Shown piece by piece: positions 17,269 to 25,561 of a DNA stretch of 64,000 nucleotides. The DNA lies in the NCBI GenBank assembly GCA_016715825.1, contig JADJXO010000011.1, positions 3,185 through 67,184 of the forward strand, given 5' to 3'. The notes under the pieces were generated by a model that saw nothing but the letters and a program-made list of their open reading frames with translations, searched no databases and had not been told where the DNA came from. Position numbers and translations under genes: made by a program. How positions within the stretch are numbered: position 1 is the stretch's first letter; each line of letters begins with the position of its first letter. Source of the stretch: Nitrospira sp. GTDB taxonomy: Bacteria; Nitrospirota; Nitrospiria; Nitrospirales; Nitrospiraceae.

Positions 17269-18399
17269 ATGATGGATCCATCACTTCACACAACCCATAT
17301 GAAGACCGCCGAGCCTGATGATCATGTCCTTCAGTACCGGCCGACTTCGTTTATCTTGGAGCTCCGGTCGGTATCCTGCGCCTACGACCCAAGCCGGCCC
17401 GCCATCAAGGATATTTCTTTTTCCATTCGAGAAGGAGAAATTCTCTGTCTTCTCGGACCGTCCGGCTGCGGGAAGACCACCATCCTGCGAGCCATCGCCG
17501 GCTTCGAACCTGTCCGATCCGGACAGATCTTTCTGTCCGACCGATTGGTCTCCTCATCCAGCGAAACGGTGCCAACCGAAGACCGTCGTGTCGGCATGGT
17601 CTTCCAGGAATATGCGCTGTTCCCACACTTGCGAGTGGCCGACAACATCGCTTTCGGGCTCCATTCTCTTCCGCGGGCGGAACGAACCTGTCGAGTCCAG
17701 GAAATGCTTCGGCTGACCGGCCTGGAAGGATTGGACCGCCGATACCCACATGAATTATCCGGCGGACAACAGCAACGCGTGGCACTCTCACGAGCGTTGG
17801 TGCAGCATCCCGTCTTGCTCCTCTTGGACGAGCCGTTCAGCAATCTCGATCCCGACATGGCAAGCCGCATGCGGCAAGACCTCCATGGTCTCCTCCGCCG
17901 AACCAAGACGACCACCATCCTGGTCACCCATGATCACGAGGAAGCATTTGCGATGGCCGATCGCATCGCCGTCCTCAACCAAGGAGAGATTGAACAATTA
18001 GATGCTCCGGAGCTCATTTACCATCTCCCAGCAACTCGGTTCGTGGCTGATTTCGTCGGTCAAGCCGACTTTGTCACTGGAGAGATTCGACAAGGCCTCG
18101 TGCATACCGAACTGGGAGAGTTTCCCAATACCATCAGCAGTGCCGAGGGATCGCATGTCATGGTGATGATCCGCCCGGATGATATTCACCTGGTACCCAA
18201 TACAGCCGCCGAGCCCCGAATCGTAGCGCGACAGTTCCGAGGCTCGGAAAATTTGTATACGGTCCAACTTCCGTCCGGCCAGGTCGTACATAGCAGTGAA
18301 GGTTCAACCAGCGTCTACCAGGAAGGGACTGCCGTCGAACTGCGTGTCTCTGCCACCCACACCGTCCTCTTTCCAACCGATGAACCGCTTCGCCCATAA
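17269..18399 (+). CDS. fbpC: Ferric-iron ABC transporter, ATP-binding protein
   Basis: A 376-residue ABC ATPase. Walker A is G-P-S-G-C-G-K-T-T near residue 64, Q-loop in M-V-F-Q-E-Y-A-L-F-P-H, signature L-S-G-G-Q-Q-Q-R, Walker B L-L-L-L-D-E-P and H-loop V-T-H-D-H-E-E-A. The C-terminal 120 residues are a TOBE-type regulatory domain (M-V-M-I-R-P-D-D-I-H-L-V). It starts four bases after the permease stop and completes the fbpABC operon. An internal ATG at 17299 could be the true start. Confidence 0.92.
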   Translation: MMDPSLHTTHMKTAEPDDHVLQYRPTSFILELRSVSCAYDPSRPAIKDISFSIREGEILCLLGPSGCGKTTILRAIAGFEPVRSGQIFLSDRLVSSSSETVPTEDRRVGMVFQEYALFPHLRVADNIAFGLHSLPRAERTCRVQEMLRLTGLEGLDRRYPHELSGGQQQRVALSRALVQHPVLLLLDEPFSNLDPDMASRMRQDLHGLLRRTKTTTILVTHDHEEAFAMADRIAVLNQGEIEQLDAPELIYHLPATRFVADFVGQADFVTGEIRQGLVHTELGEFPNTISSAEGSHVMVMIRPDDIHLVPNTAAEPRIVARQFRGSENLYTVQLPSGQVVHSSEGSTSVYQEGTAVELRVSATHTVLFPTDEPLRP

Positions 18400-18526
18400 G
18401 ACGCACTGCGATCACACTCATGCCTGTGCCAATTGACAGCTTCCCCCAAGATCTGGCATGGATGAAACGGTATTCCGGCTCCCAACCCACCGGATTAAGC
18501 CCACATCTTCTATGTAAGGAGTCGAG

Positions 18527-18958
18527 ATGGACGCGTTGAAGAACGTCGTTGATTACGGCGTGATCGGTCTGCTGCTCGTGCTGAGTCTTTGGTCCGTTGC
18601 CGTGGCCATCGAACGATGGCTGTTCTATCGACAAGTCAATCTGTCTCAGTTCACCAATGCGCAGTTGTTGGAAATCACGCTCACAAAGCGGCTTGTGATT
18701 ATCGGCACCGTTGCCGCCAATGCTCCGTATATCGGCCTCCTCGGAACCGTCCTTGGTATCATGTTAACCTTCCATACCATGGGGACATCGGGTACGATGG
18801 CGGTCAACACCATCATGATCGGCTTGAGTCTAGCCTTGAAGGCGACCGCCGTCGGACTGTTAGTCGCGATTCCCTGTGTCGTGATGAACAACGTCCTGCG
18901 TCGGCGCGTCACGGAGCTCTTGACCGAGTACAAGGCCCAACATGGACCGGAATATTGA
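18527..18958 (+). CDS. exbB: ExbB/TolQ-family proton channel subunit
   Basis: A 143-residue inner-membrane protein with three hydrophobic segments and the family core A-A-N-A-P-Y-I-G-L-L-G-T-V-L-G-I-M, followed by A-L-K-A-T-A-V-G-L-L-V-A-I-P. It is shorter than E. coli ExbB (244) but usual for compact ExbB of environmental bacteria. GTAAGGAG precedes the ATG. Its last 17 bases overlap exbD. With ExbD it uses the proton gradient to energise TonB. Confidence 0.9.
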   Translation: MDALKNVVDYGVIGLLLVLSLWSVAVAIERWLFYRQVNLSQFTNAQLLEITLTKRLVIIGTVAANAPYIGLLGTVLGIMLTFHTMGTSGTMAVNTIMIGLSLALKATAVGLLVAIPCVVMNNVLRRRVTELLTEYKAQHGPEY

Positions 18959-19316
18959 TCAGATCAACGTCATCCCGCTGGTGGATGTCATGTTGGTCCT
19001 CCTCGTCATCGTGTTGACCACGGCCACGTTCATCAGCACCGGGCAAGTTCCCGTCAACTTAGCCAAGGCGAAGGAAGTGGGTGATCGAAAGGACGTTCCG
19101 GTCGTGATCTCACTGACCGCTGATGGGAGCCTGTTTGTCAATGATGCGCCGGTTCCGGATGGAGGCCTCCCGACGGCGCTCGGTGCTCAACCTCGTGAAT
19201 CAGCGGTGGTTGTGCGGGCGGACAAAGTCACCTTGCTGGAGAAATTTGTCGCCTTGGTCGACGAGATTCGTGGCTTAGGATTTCAACACGTCAGCCTGGA
19301 GGTCATTCGACTGTGA
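18942..19316 (+). CDS. exbD: ExbD/TolR-family protein
   Basis: A 124-residue protein with one N-terminal membrane helix. The N-terminal pattern I-N-V-I-P-L-V-D-V-M-L-V-L-L-V-I-V-L contains the Asp conserved in ExbD/TolR that takes part in proton flow. The periplasmic domain follows. It overlaps exbB at its start and tonB at its end (four bases), so the three are translationally coupled. Confidence 0.92.
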   Translation: MDRNIDQINVIPLVDVMLVLLVIVLTTATFISTGQVPVNLAKAKEVGDRKDVPVVISLTADGSLFVNDAPVPDGGLPTALGAQPRESAVVVRADKVTLLEKFVALVDEIRGLGFQHVSLEVIRL

Positions 19317-20173
19317 GGGGTCACTCGGTTCCCCTTCCCCATCCCAGAGGGCCGGTGGCGGCAAGTTGGCTCGTCTCATGCCTGCTGCACGCAGCCCTGG
19401 CCATGGCTGCATTATTCTTCGTTCGACACCTGGAGCTCGCCCCTCAGTCTGAACCCTTTCAGTGGGACGTTGCGATGATGACGCCGCTCTCGACTTCGGG
19501 GCAATCCGATCCCACCGCTCAACCGACAACTCCAGGGGCTTCGGAGATTCGGCGACCTCTTCCGGCAACGAAACGTGTCCCCCCAGCCGCCCCGCCGATT
19601 GAACCAGGAGTAGGGACACCAGCTGCTGCAACGCCAACCATGTCCTCACTGGAATCCTTTCAAGAGCAACCCCTCCATCAGGAGTCAACTCCATCAGGTC
19701 CAGCGCCGATTCTCTCACCTCCCTTGTCTCCTGACCGTCTTCCGGAGCATCTCCCAGCTGCCGTGTCGGAACAGGAACCACCTACTCGCAATGCTGTGAC
19801 CACTCCGGTGGATGCACTCACGGATTCCTCCCTTGCTCCCCTCACAGCGCCGAACCAACTCGCGTCAGCCAAAGCTGATTATGGATGGCTCGCTGTTCTC
19901 ATGGCGCAGTGGATCGCGGACCTAAACAAACGATATCCGGCGATGCTCCGAACCGAAGGGATACAGGGGAAGGTCACGCTGACTGCAATACTTCACGAAA
20001 ATGGGCTGTTGAGCGATGTGCGGGTCGTCAAGAGTTCGGGGCACGCCGCGCTCGATCAAGTTGCCGTGGAAGATGTGACGAACGGCCCACCCATCACTCT
20101 TTCTCGTCCATTGGACCGTGCCCAGATGCCGGTGAAATTTTCGATCAACTACGATCTGAAGACGGCTCGGTGA
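19313..20173 (+). CDS. tonB: TonB-family energy transducer
   Basis: A 286-residue protein starting at GTG inside the last codons of exbD. It has one N-terminal helix (about 15-36), a long Pro-rich periplasmic spacer (about 55-180) and a C-terminal TonB domain: Y-P-A-M-L-R-T-E-G-I-Q-G-K-V-T-L, V-R-V-V-K-S-S-G-H-A-A-L-D-Q-V-A-V, P-V-K-F-S-I-N-Y. TonB domains contact outer-membrane receptors; no TonB-dependent receptor is present in the window, so its partner is elsewhere. Position beside fur and fbpABC suggests use for iron uptake. Confidence 0.9.
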   Translation: MRGHSVPLPHPRGPVAASWLVSCLLHAALAMAALFFVRHLELAPQSEPFQWDVAMMTPLSTSGQSDPTAQPTTPGASEIRRPLPATKRVPPAAPPIEPGVGTPAAATPTMSSLESFQEQPLHQESTPSGPAPILSPPLSPDRLPEHLPAAVSEQEPPTRNAVTTPVDALTDSSLAPLTAPNQLASAKADYGWLAVLMAQWIADLNKRYPAMLRTEGIQGKVTLTAILHENGLLSDVRVVKSSGHAALDQVAVEDVTNGPPITLSRPLDRAQMPVKFSINYDLKTAR

Positions 20174-20188
20174 TCCTTTACCTTGATC

Positions 20189-21217
20189 TCAGGGAACATG
20201 GAGTCGATCCTGGAGCCCTGACGACACCGTCATTGTTCCTTCAGCATCGATAATGATGGCTTCAACATCAGGCAAACCCTCTACCAGGGCCATTCCTTTC
20301 TCAGGCCCTAACACAAAAACCCCTGTATCCAATCCGTCGGCCACCGTCCCTTCCTTGGCCACAATCGTCACACTCTGACATGCGCGTGCCGGCTGCAAGG
20401 TCTGCGGGTCCAGGATATGGTGATACCGGACTCCGTCTCGCACGAAAAATCGCTCATAGTCCCCTGCAGTGGAGATGGCTTCATCCTTCAGTTCAATGAC
20501 CGCGATCAGCTCGCCTTCCTCGCGAGGATGCTTGATCCCGACAGGAAACCCATTACCTTCCGGAAGCATGCCAAATGCCTTAATATCACCGGATATGGCG
20601 ACAACTCCCCCTCTCGCACCAGCCCGCTTCATCTCCTCGACGGCCCGATCAGCTGCATATCCCTTTCCAATCCCACCGACATCAAGACGCATGCCTTCAT
20701 GCGGCAGGAAAATAGTTCTTGCCTCTCTATCGATTCGAATGTTTGTCCAATCGACGAGGGGTTGTAGCTGCTGCAATTCATGGTCATCGGGAATATGTGC
20801 CTGGTCCGTGACGCTCCATGCTTCAATCGCAGGACCAAGTGCGATATTGAGCCCGCCATGAGTCAGTTTCGCCATTTCCAAAGAGCGGACCACCAGATCC
20901 AACGCTTCTTGGCTCACCTTCACAGGAAAACGCCCAGCCTCAGCATTGACGTGAGAGAGCTCGCTGTCAGCGCGCCAGGTGCTCAGTAATTGCTCAAGCC
21001 GTTTGACCTCATCAAATCCGGCTTGCATCGCTCGATCTCCCATACGGCTATCAGTAGCCACAACGGTGAGGGTGACCAGGGTGCCCATGTGCATCTGAGC
21101 GCGTTTGGAAACGACGGGTTCAGACACAGGGTGTGTTGCCACGCAACCTGCCAGCAAGGCCACGACGAGACCAAACACCGTCTTGTCGCGCACGGCACAT
21201 GCTCCAGCTGCGTTCAT
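20189..21217 (-). CDS. apbE: ApbE-family FAD:protein FMN transferase
   Basis: A 342-residue lipoprotein. The start at 21217 gives a signal with lipobox L-L-A-G-C near residue 26 and is preceded by GAGAGG. Family motifs: M-G-T-L-V-T-L-T-V, R-L-D-V-G-G-I-G-K-G-Y-A-A-D, I-S-G-D-I-K-A-F-G, and H-H-I-L-D-P-Q-T, plus the late D-G-L-D-T-G-V-F Mg-site segment. ApbE transfers FMN to a Thr/Ser in target proteins; a target motif (T-G-A-T) is present in the FMN-binding protein encoded at 24227-24913. It is convergent with tonB (15 bases between stops). Confidence 0.93.
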   Translation of the reverse strand: MNAAGACAVRDKTVFGLVVALLAGCVATHPVSEPVVSKRAQMHMGTLVTLTVVATDSRMGDRAMQAGFDEVKRLEQLLSTWRADSELSHVNAEAGRFPVKVSQEALDLVVRSLEMAKLTHGGLNIALGPAIEAWSVTDQAHIPDDHELQQLQPLVDWTNIRIDREARTIFLPHEGMRLDVGGIGKGYAADRAVEEMKRAGARGGVVAISGDIKAFGMLPEGNGFPVGIKHPREEGELIAVIELKDEAISTAGDYERFFVRDGVRYHHILDPQTLQPARACQSVTIVAKEGTVADGLDTGVFVLGPEKGMALVEGLPDVEAIIIDAEGTMTVSSGLQDRLHVP

Positions 21218-21230
21218 CACGATCGACCTC

Positions 21231-21869
21231 TCACCACCACTGCCGGCGAAACATCCTAGGATATCGAGGGTAGGGCATGACTTCAAAGAGTCGCGCTTCC
21301 ACCCGTGAGGGTTGTGGAAGTATGTTAACTATCGCCCGCCTATCGAACATCGGATACTGCTCATCGAGAAAGTCCTGGATCCCCGCTGTTTCCTCAGGAT
21401 CAGCCACCACAGACACGACGAGCATTCGTCCATAGCGGGGTGAATCGATTCCGAATCGTCATGTTCCGACATACGTGATGCCACCAGCGTCGACAGAAAA
21501 CACCATGTCCACGTCAGCTATGGACGCGAACGGACCTTCGCTGACCTGCACTCGGGTGAGTCGATACCTTCCGGGCGGCAAATCCACGGCAAAGTGTCGA
21601 TCTGGTGACATGATCTCGACCTGAAAGCGCTCTCCGGAGTCCTGTTTCTCTAATTCAAAAAACCGAATCTGCGGCAAATATCGTCGAGGCCAGTCCCCGG
21701 TGAGAGCCGTCACGACGCGCCCCACGACCAGACTGCCTCTGACTTGAGCCGAGTCGACCGAAGACGGCACGGTTATCGCGCAGGCCCACATCATCGGAAT
21801 AATGATGAGGACCCACAAGACTGTGCAGCGCCTACCGAGCTCACAAGCCATGCTGAAATTATATGCCAT
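21231..21869 (-). pseudogene. Lipoprotein-like gene interrupted by an in-frame TGA
   Basis: One frame of 213 codons is open except for a single TGA at 21459-21461. The first 136 residues have a signal/lipobox-like start (I-I-I-P-M-M-W-A-C) and a beta-rich domain (R-V-V-T-A-L, F-A-V-D-L-P-P-G-R-Y-R-L, G-G-I-T-Y-V-G-T), which is the pattern of small carboxypeptidase-regulatory-like lipoproteins. The frame then continues R-F-G-I-D-S-P-R-Y-G-R-M-L-V-V-S-V-V for 76 more residues. TGG to TGA (Trp to stop) is the simplest explanation. It lies 13 bases upstream of apbE on the same strand. Whether the truncated product functions is unknown; a sequencing error is possible. Confidence 0.6.
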
Positions 21870-21917
21870 GGTTGCTCCGGAATGCTGAGTCGGTCGAACC
21901 TCACCAAAACTTGCCTC

Positions 21918-21947
21918 TTGACAGTGATTGTTATGCTGAGATATTAA
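21918..21947 (+). promoter_or_regulatory. Sigma-70-like promoter for the Com-like zinc-ribbon gene
   Basis: TTGACA (21918-21923) and TATTAA (21942-21947) are separated by 18 bases. The -10 element is covered by the Fur-box match at 21940-21958, an arrangement that would allow iron-dependent repression. Confidence 0.55.
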
Positions 21948-21958
21948 TAATCGTTCTC
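21940..21958 (+). promoter_or_regulatory. Fur box
   Basis: GATATTAATAATCGTTCTC matches the 19-base Fur consensus GATAATGATAATCATTATC at 15 positions. It overlaps a promoter -10 element between the divergent lipoprotein/apbE and Com-like/porin genes, and a fur gene is about 7.8 kb away. Confidence 0.65.
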
Positions 21959-21987
21959 AATTTCATTACTAACGAACGGCAAGGATC

Positions 21988-22167
21988 ATGGCCATCGCAA
22001 AAGCTCCCGCACTTCAACACGGTCAGAGCCTTGAGACACGCTGTGAGTGCGGACAGCTGATCGCCAAGGTGGGTGGACAAGGCCTGGAACTGAAGTGCAA
22101 GCGGTGTAAGCGCATCATCATCATTCCCTTTTCTTCGATCGAAGGCTGGGGAACCGCACCGTTCTAA
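21988..22167 (+). CDS. Com-like zinc-ribbon small protein
   Basis: A 59-residue protein. Two Cys pairs, C-E-C-G-Q-L-I-A-K and C-K-R-C-K-R, 19 residues apart, make a zinc ribbon like that of the Mu Com family (R-C-x-C-G-x-L-L, K-C-x-R-C). The ATG follows AAGGA, and upstream lies a promoter with a Fur box, which argues it is real and iron-regulated. Com of phage Mu is a translational activator; the role of this copy is unknown. About 125 bases separate it from the porin gene on the same strand. Confidence 0.65.
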   Translation: MAIAKAPALQHGQSLETRCECGQLIAKVGGQGLELKCKRCKRIIIIPFSSIEGWGTAPF

Positions 22168-22293
22168 GTTATTCCAAGAAAGGAGGGGCTGTCGTTACAT
22201 CCTTTCAGTTTGTATAGATGTTTTTTTGTCCGAAGACCAGAGACCATCGAGTCCCGAGTCAGACCATAACCTTACTCATGAGGGAGGATACCG

Positions 22294-23724
22294 ATGAAGA
22301 TGCGGTCAATCCTCGGGGCTGTTTCGATCGTCGTACTGGCCGTGGCGCCGGTCTTCGCAGAAGAGAGCCTTGAGGAACGAGTGAAGAGACTTGAAGAAGC
22401 ATTGCAGAAAGCCCAAGAACGTGAATCCCGTGCGGTTCAGGGAGAAAGTTCTTTCCCGAAACAATATCCGGTGCCCGCTGGGCCGATGACCGATATTGCA
22501 GTCGGACGTCCAGGGGAGGAAAAGAATACTCTCGGCTTCGGTTCCACAGGCTCGGGGAAACTGGTCTATGCTAAACCGTTCTTGAGCACCCCTAGAGCAG
22601 TGCTCGGCGGCTACGTGGATATGGGGTACAACATCCTCTCGCGTCAAAATCTCGATAATCCGAGCCGCAACACGTTTGGCCACCAGCGACTCGTGCCGTA
22701 CATCTACGCGGACATCACCGACCGTGTAAAATTTGCGGCAGAAATTGAACTCGAGCGTGGAGGCACCGATGCCCCACAGGGAAACGGTGAGATGAAGATT
22801 GAATTCGCCCAAATGGACTATTTGATCAATGAAATGATCAATCTCCGCGGCGGCGTTCTGCTCATGCCGGTCGGCAAGTTTAACTTGTTGCATGATACGC
22901 CTTTGAACGATCTAGTCGATCGCCCGATGGTCTCGCGGATCATCATCCCCAGCACGTGGTTTGAGTCCGGAGCTGGAATCTACGGGACCCTGTATCCGAC
23001 CGCGCTGTCGAAGATCGACTACGAACTGTACGCGATCAACGGCGTGAGTTCGACCGCCGGAGCCATTACGGACCTCGGTGTTCGGAGCGCGCGAGGAAGC
23101 ATCTCGAGAGATCGGGACGACAATAAAGGTGTGGTCGGCCGTGTGGCATTCAGCCCCATGCTCGGGATTGAAGTCGCGACATCCGGTTACCACAGCCAGT
23201 TTCGACCGTCGGCAGGAACCGCCGGTCAAAGCGCCATGAATCTCTTTGCAGTGGATTGGACATTCCAGCGAGGCCCCTTTGAGCTCATCGGGGAATCTGC
23301 CTGGGCCTGGATCAGCAACAACGGCATAACCGGCGTGACGGGATCCGGAGTCGGACCTGGTAAAATGCACGGGTATTACGTTCAAGGGAACTATCACTTT
23401 ATGCCGGATATCTTGAAAAGATTGGCTCCTAGCCACTTCTCAGATGCCTCGACCTTCACATTCACCGTTCGTTGGGAGCAAGTCGACACGGACACCGACA
23501 ATCGCACCCTCGGCGGAGGAAACACACTGGGTAATCGGCGAGAGTTGGATCGGTTGACGGTTGGCTTGAACTTCAGGCCGATTGAAGATACGGTCTTCAA
23601 AATCAACTGGCAACATAACACGCAGAACGGCGCGCTGGGATTAACACCTGCCGGAGACTTGGGTGCGGCTAATAGCCCCATCGACGGAGACGGATTCCTA
23701 TTCCAAGCAGCGACCTATTTCTAA
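22294..23724 (+). CDS. Outer-membrane porin-like beta-barrel protein
   Basis: A 476-residue protein with a signal peptide (cleavage after V-F-A), then a short coiled coil (E-S-L-E-E-R-V-K-R-L-E-E-A-L-Q-K) and a long beta-barrel rich in alternating aromatic and polar residues. The last residue is Phe (F-Q-A-A-T-Y-F), the usual sorting signal of outer-membrane barrels. The barrel resembles porins that carry an N-terminal coiled coil. AGGGAGG precedes the ATG. It precedes a lipoprotein, an FMN-binding protein and a membrane protein and is downstream of a Fur box, so passage of an iron species is a reasonable but unproven idea. Confidence 0.75.
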   Translation: MKMRSILGAVSIVVLAVAPVFAEESLEERVKRLEEALQKAQERESRAVQGESSFPKQYPVPAGPMTDIAVGRPGEEKNTLGFGSTGSGKLVYAKPFLSTPRAVLGGYVDMGYNILSRQNLDNPSRNTFGHQRLVPYIYADITDRVKFAAEIELERGGTDAPQGNGEMKIEFAQMDYLINEMINLRGGVLLMPVGKFNLLHDTPLNDLVDRPMVSRIIIPSTWFESGAGIYGTLYPTALSKIDYELYAINGVSSTAGAITDLGVRSARGSISRDRDDNKGVVGRVAFSPMLGIEVATSGYHSQFRPSAGTAGQSAMNLFAVDWTFQRGPFELIGESAWAWISNNGITGVTGSGVGPGKMHGYYVQGNYHFMPDILKRLAPSHFSDASTFTFTVRWEQVDTDTDNRTLGGGNTLGNRRELDRLTVGLNFRPIEDTVFKINWQHNTQNGALGLTPAGDLGAANSPIDGDGFLFQAATYF

Positions 23725-23740
23725 CCGTAGTAAAAGGAGG

Positions 23741-23763
23741 CTCCCCGCTATCTTGGCGGGGAG
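23741..23763 (+). promoter_or_regulatory. Hairpin covering the region before the lipoprotein start
   Basis: CTCCCCGC pairs with GCGGGGAG around a seven-base loop. The right arm contains the only ribosome-binding-like sequence (GGGGAG) eight bases before the ATG at 23772, so the hairpin may either end part of the porin transcript or limit translation of the next gene. Confidence 0.4.
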
Positions 23764-23771
23764 CTCAGCAC

Positions 23772-24242
23772 ATGAAGAACCTTCTGCGACTCGGCATACG
23801 TATTCTTCCACTGTGTGTGTTCGGAGGCCTGGCCGGTTGTGCGTCGATGAGCGGGATGCAAGAGCGTCTTGCCGCCTGCACCTATGAGCATGCGTGGGAA
23901 GCGGCAGTGGAGGCTGTGAGAGACCGCTCAATCGACACAACAAACAAAGCAACCGGATTGCTCGTCACTCATTGGCTGGAGATTCCGATGCCGGGAAGAC
24001 AGTATGGAATTTTCCGACGAGATGTGGCCGACAGTAGAGATCGTTCCCGCCTCACCCTACGGGTGAGGCAAGTAGATAGCACGAGCACAATTTCTTTCAT
24101 CGAGGAACGGCAGAGTTGGGGATTTCGTGGAGGATCGCGGCTTTTCGGCTGGATCCCAACTGAGCCTTCCGAGGAAGTCATGCGCGACGTCCAGAAACGT
24201 ATTGACACCAAGCTGCAGGAGCAGGGATGCGCAGTCACATAA
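23772..24242 (+). CDS. Lipoprotein of unknown function
   Basis: A 156-residue lipoprotein with lipobox L-A-G-C at about residue 22. The mature part has a Y-E-H-A-W-E-A-A-V-E-A-V-R-D helix, then beta strands, a pattern seen in small envelope lipoproteins of unknown role. Its 3' end overlaps the FMN-binding gene by 16 bases, so both are made together. I do not recognise a named family. Confidence 0.7.
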   Translation: MKNLLRLGIRILPLCVFGGLAGCASMSGMQERLAACTYEHAWEAAVEAVRDRSIDTTNKATGLLVTHWLEIPMPGRQYGIFRRDVADSRDRSRLTLRVRQVDSTSTISFIEERQSWGFRGGSRLFGWIPTEPSEEVMRDVQKRIDTKLQEQGCAVT

Positions 24243-24913
24243 AGAGCTACACCGCTTTTGCGATCGGGACCGCACTCTGCGTGACCATGCCTTTTTCGGT
24301 GGGAGCCGAGCAGGTATGGGATAAGGATTTGAAGCGCTATCTTACCGACGCTGAGCTGAATCATGCGGAAGTCTTCATGTCCGAAGCGGAGGCCGTAAAG
24401 ATCGTGCTGCCAAAGTCCGAGCGTGTTCGCAGAGAGATACTGGAACTCACGCAAGAGAAAAAAGACCTGATCGAGCAGCGCATCGGATGGAAATTCCCGG
24501 AACAAACCTTCGAGGTCTACATTGGTGAGACCAGGGATAAGATTGACGGCTATGCCATGGTTCACAACACCATCGGCAAGCACAAGCATATGACGTACAT
24601 GGTCGGCGTGGATTCTACCGGCGCTTGTTCCGACGTTGAGCTCTTGGTGTTTCGGGAGGCCAGAGGAAGCGAGGTAGGGCGCAAGCGCTTCAACGTGCAA
24701 TACGAAGGCAAGACGGTGCTTGACCCTATCCGGATCAACAAGGACATCATCAATATCACCGGCGCCACGATGTCCGTCCGCTCCATCAGTGCCGGTGTCA
24801 AACGCGTGCTTGTATTGATTGATGAGTTCTATCTGAAGCCGGCCGGAATCGGAAGCGATACGTTTACTGCCAAGAAGGACAAGGGCTTTTTCACGTCGAT
24901 ATTAGGGAATTAA
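24227..24913 (+). CDS. FMN-binding domain protein, exported, probable ApbE target
   Basis: A 228-residue protein with a signal peptide (cleavage near V-G-A-E). The FMN-binding domain occupies about residues 95-205. The flavinylation site is visible as I-N-I-T-G-A-T-M-S, where FMN is expected to be attached to the second Thr by ApbE; apbE is 3 kb away. Such domains occur in NqrC, RnfG and in extracellular ferric reductases. With a downstream membrane protein and an upstream porin, a flavin-based electron-transfer step to periplasmic or extracellular iron is a good hypothesis. Confidence 0.85.
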   Translation: MRSHIKSYTAFAIGTALCVTMPFSVGAEQVWDKDLKRYLTDAELNHAEVFMSEAEAVKIVLPKSERVRREILELTQEKKDLIEQRIGWKFPEQTFEVYIGETRDKIDGYAMVHNTIGKHKHMTYMVGVDSTGACSDVELLVFREARGSEVGRKRFNVQYEGKTVLDPIRINKDIINITGATMSVRSISAGVKRVLVLIDEFYLKPAGIGSDTFTAKKDKGFFTSILGN

Positions 24914-24938
24914 TCGAAGCGGACCCTGCGTCCCCGGC

Positions 24939-25457
24939 ATGCGAAACTTCAACCAGAAATTCAAGCTTCGTGATAGTGATCGCCATATACGGCTGTTATA
25001 CACATTGTTCCTGTTCTTGATGCTCGTTGGGTTTTGTTTTTCATTTTTTTGGGCACATAGCATGACCGAACTATCACCGCAAGGTATCGCTGAGCACTAC
25101 CGTGGATCTGACGCGACATTCGGCGAGCCGATGTCGTTTCGGGAATTGGCGGAGATCACGCACTTTCATCTGTTTACGATGCCGGTGGTCTTCATGATCC
25201 TGATTCACGTGATGTACCTGACCAACGTCAGCCATACGCTCAAAGCGATCGTGACCTGGGCGGGGTTCGGAGGTGTGATGCTCGATCTCGCATCACCGTG
25301 GCTGATCAGCTATGTCTCACCGATTTTTGTCCTGTCGATGTTGGCCGGCGACACCCTCATGACGATCAGCTTCTTGGTCATGATGGTGGTTCCTCTCTAT
25401 GAAATGTGGATACGCAAACAACCGTTGATGGGGGGGAAACAGAGCCGGGAATCGTAA
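24939..25457 (+). CDS. Four-helix membrane protein of unknown family
   Basis: A 172-residue integral membrane protein with about four hydrophobic helices. Conserved-looking histidines lie at helix ends: T-H-F-H-L-F-T-M-P-V-V-F, M-I-L-I-H-V-M-Y and S-H-T-L. Paired helix histidines could bind heme b, making it a candidate quinol-side partner for the FMN-binding protein encoded 25 bases upstream, but this is inference. No known family was recognised. Confidence 0.65.
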   Translation: MRNFNQKFKLRDSDRHIRLLYTLFLFLMLVGFCFSFFWAHSMTELSPQGIAEHYRGSDATFGEPMSFRELAEITHFHLFTMPVVFMILIHVMYLTNVSHTLKAIVTWAGFGGVMLDLASPWLISYVSPIFVLSMLAGDTLMTISFLVMMVVPLYEMWIRKQPLMGGKQSRES

Positions 25458-25561
25458 CTATCAATACCAATTCTCGTGTTATGTAGAGGCCAGCGGTTTC
25501 TCACCCAGAGCCCAGGATCACATGGATGGTCTTGGGCTCTTCGTTTTTTGGAGGTGGCGCG

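Noticed and set aside
21459..21461. Selenocysteine or stop-codon readthrough at the in-frame TGA
   Set aside because: No selenoprotein family and no convincing stem-loop was seen after the TGA; a Trp-to-stop change explains it more simply.
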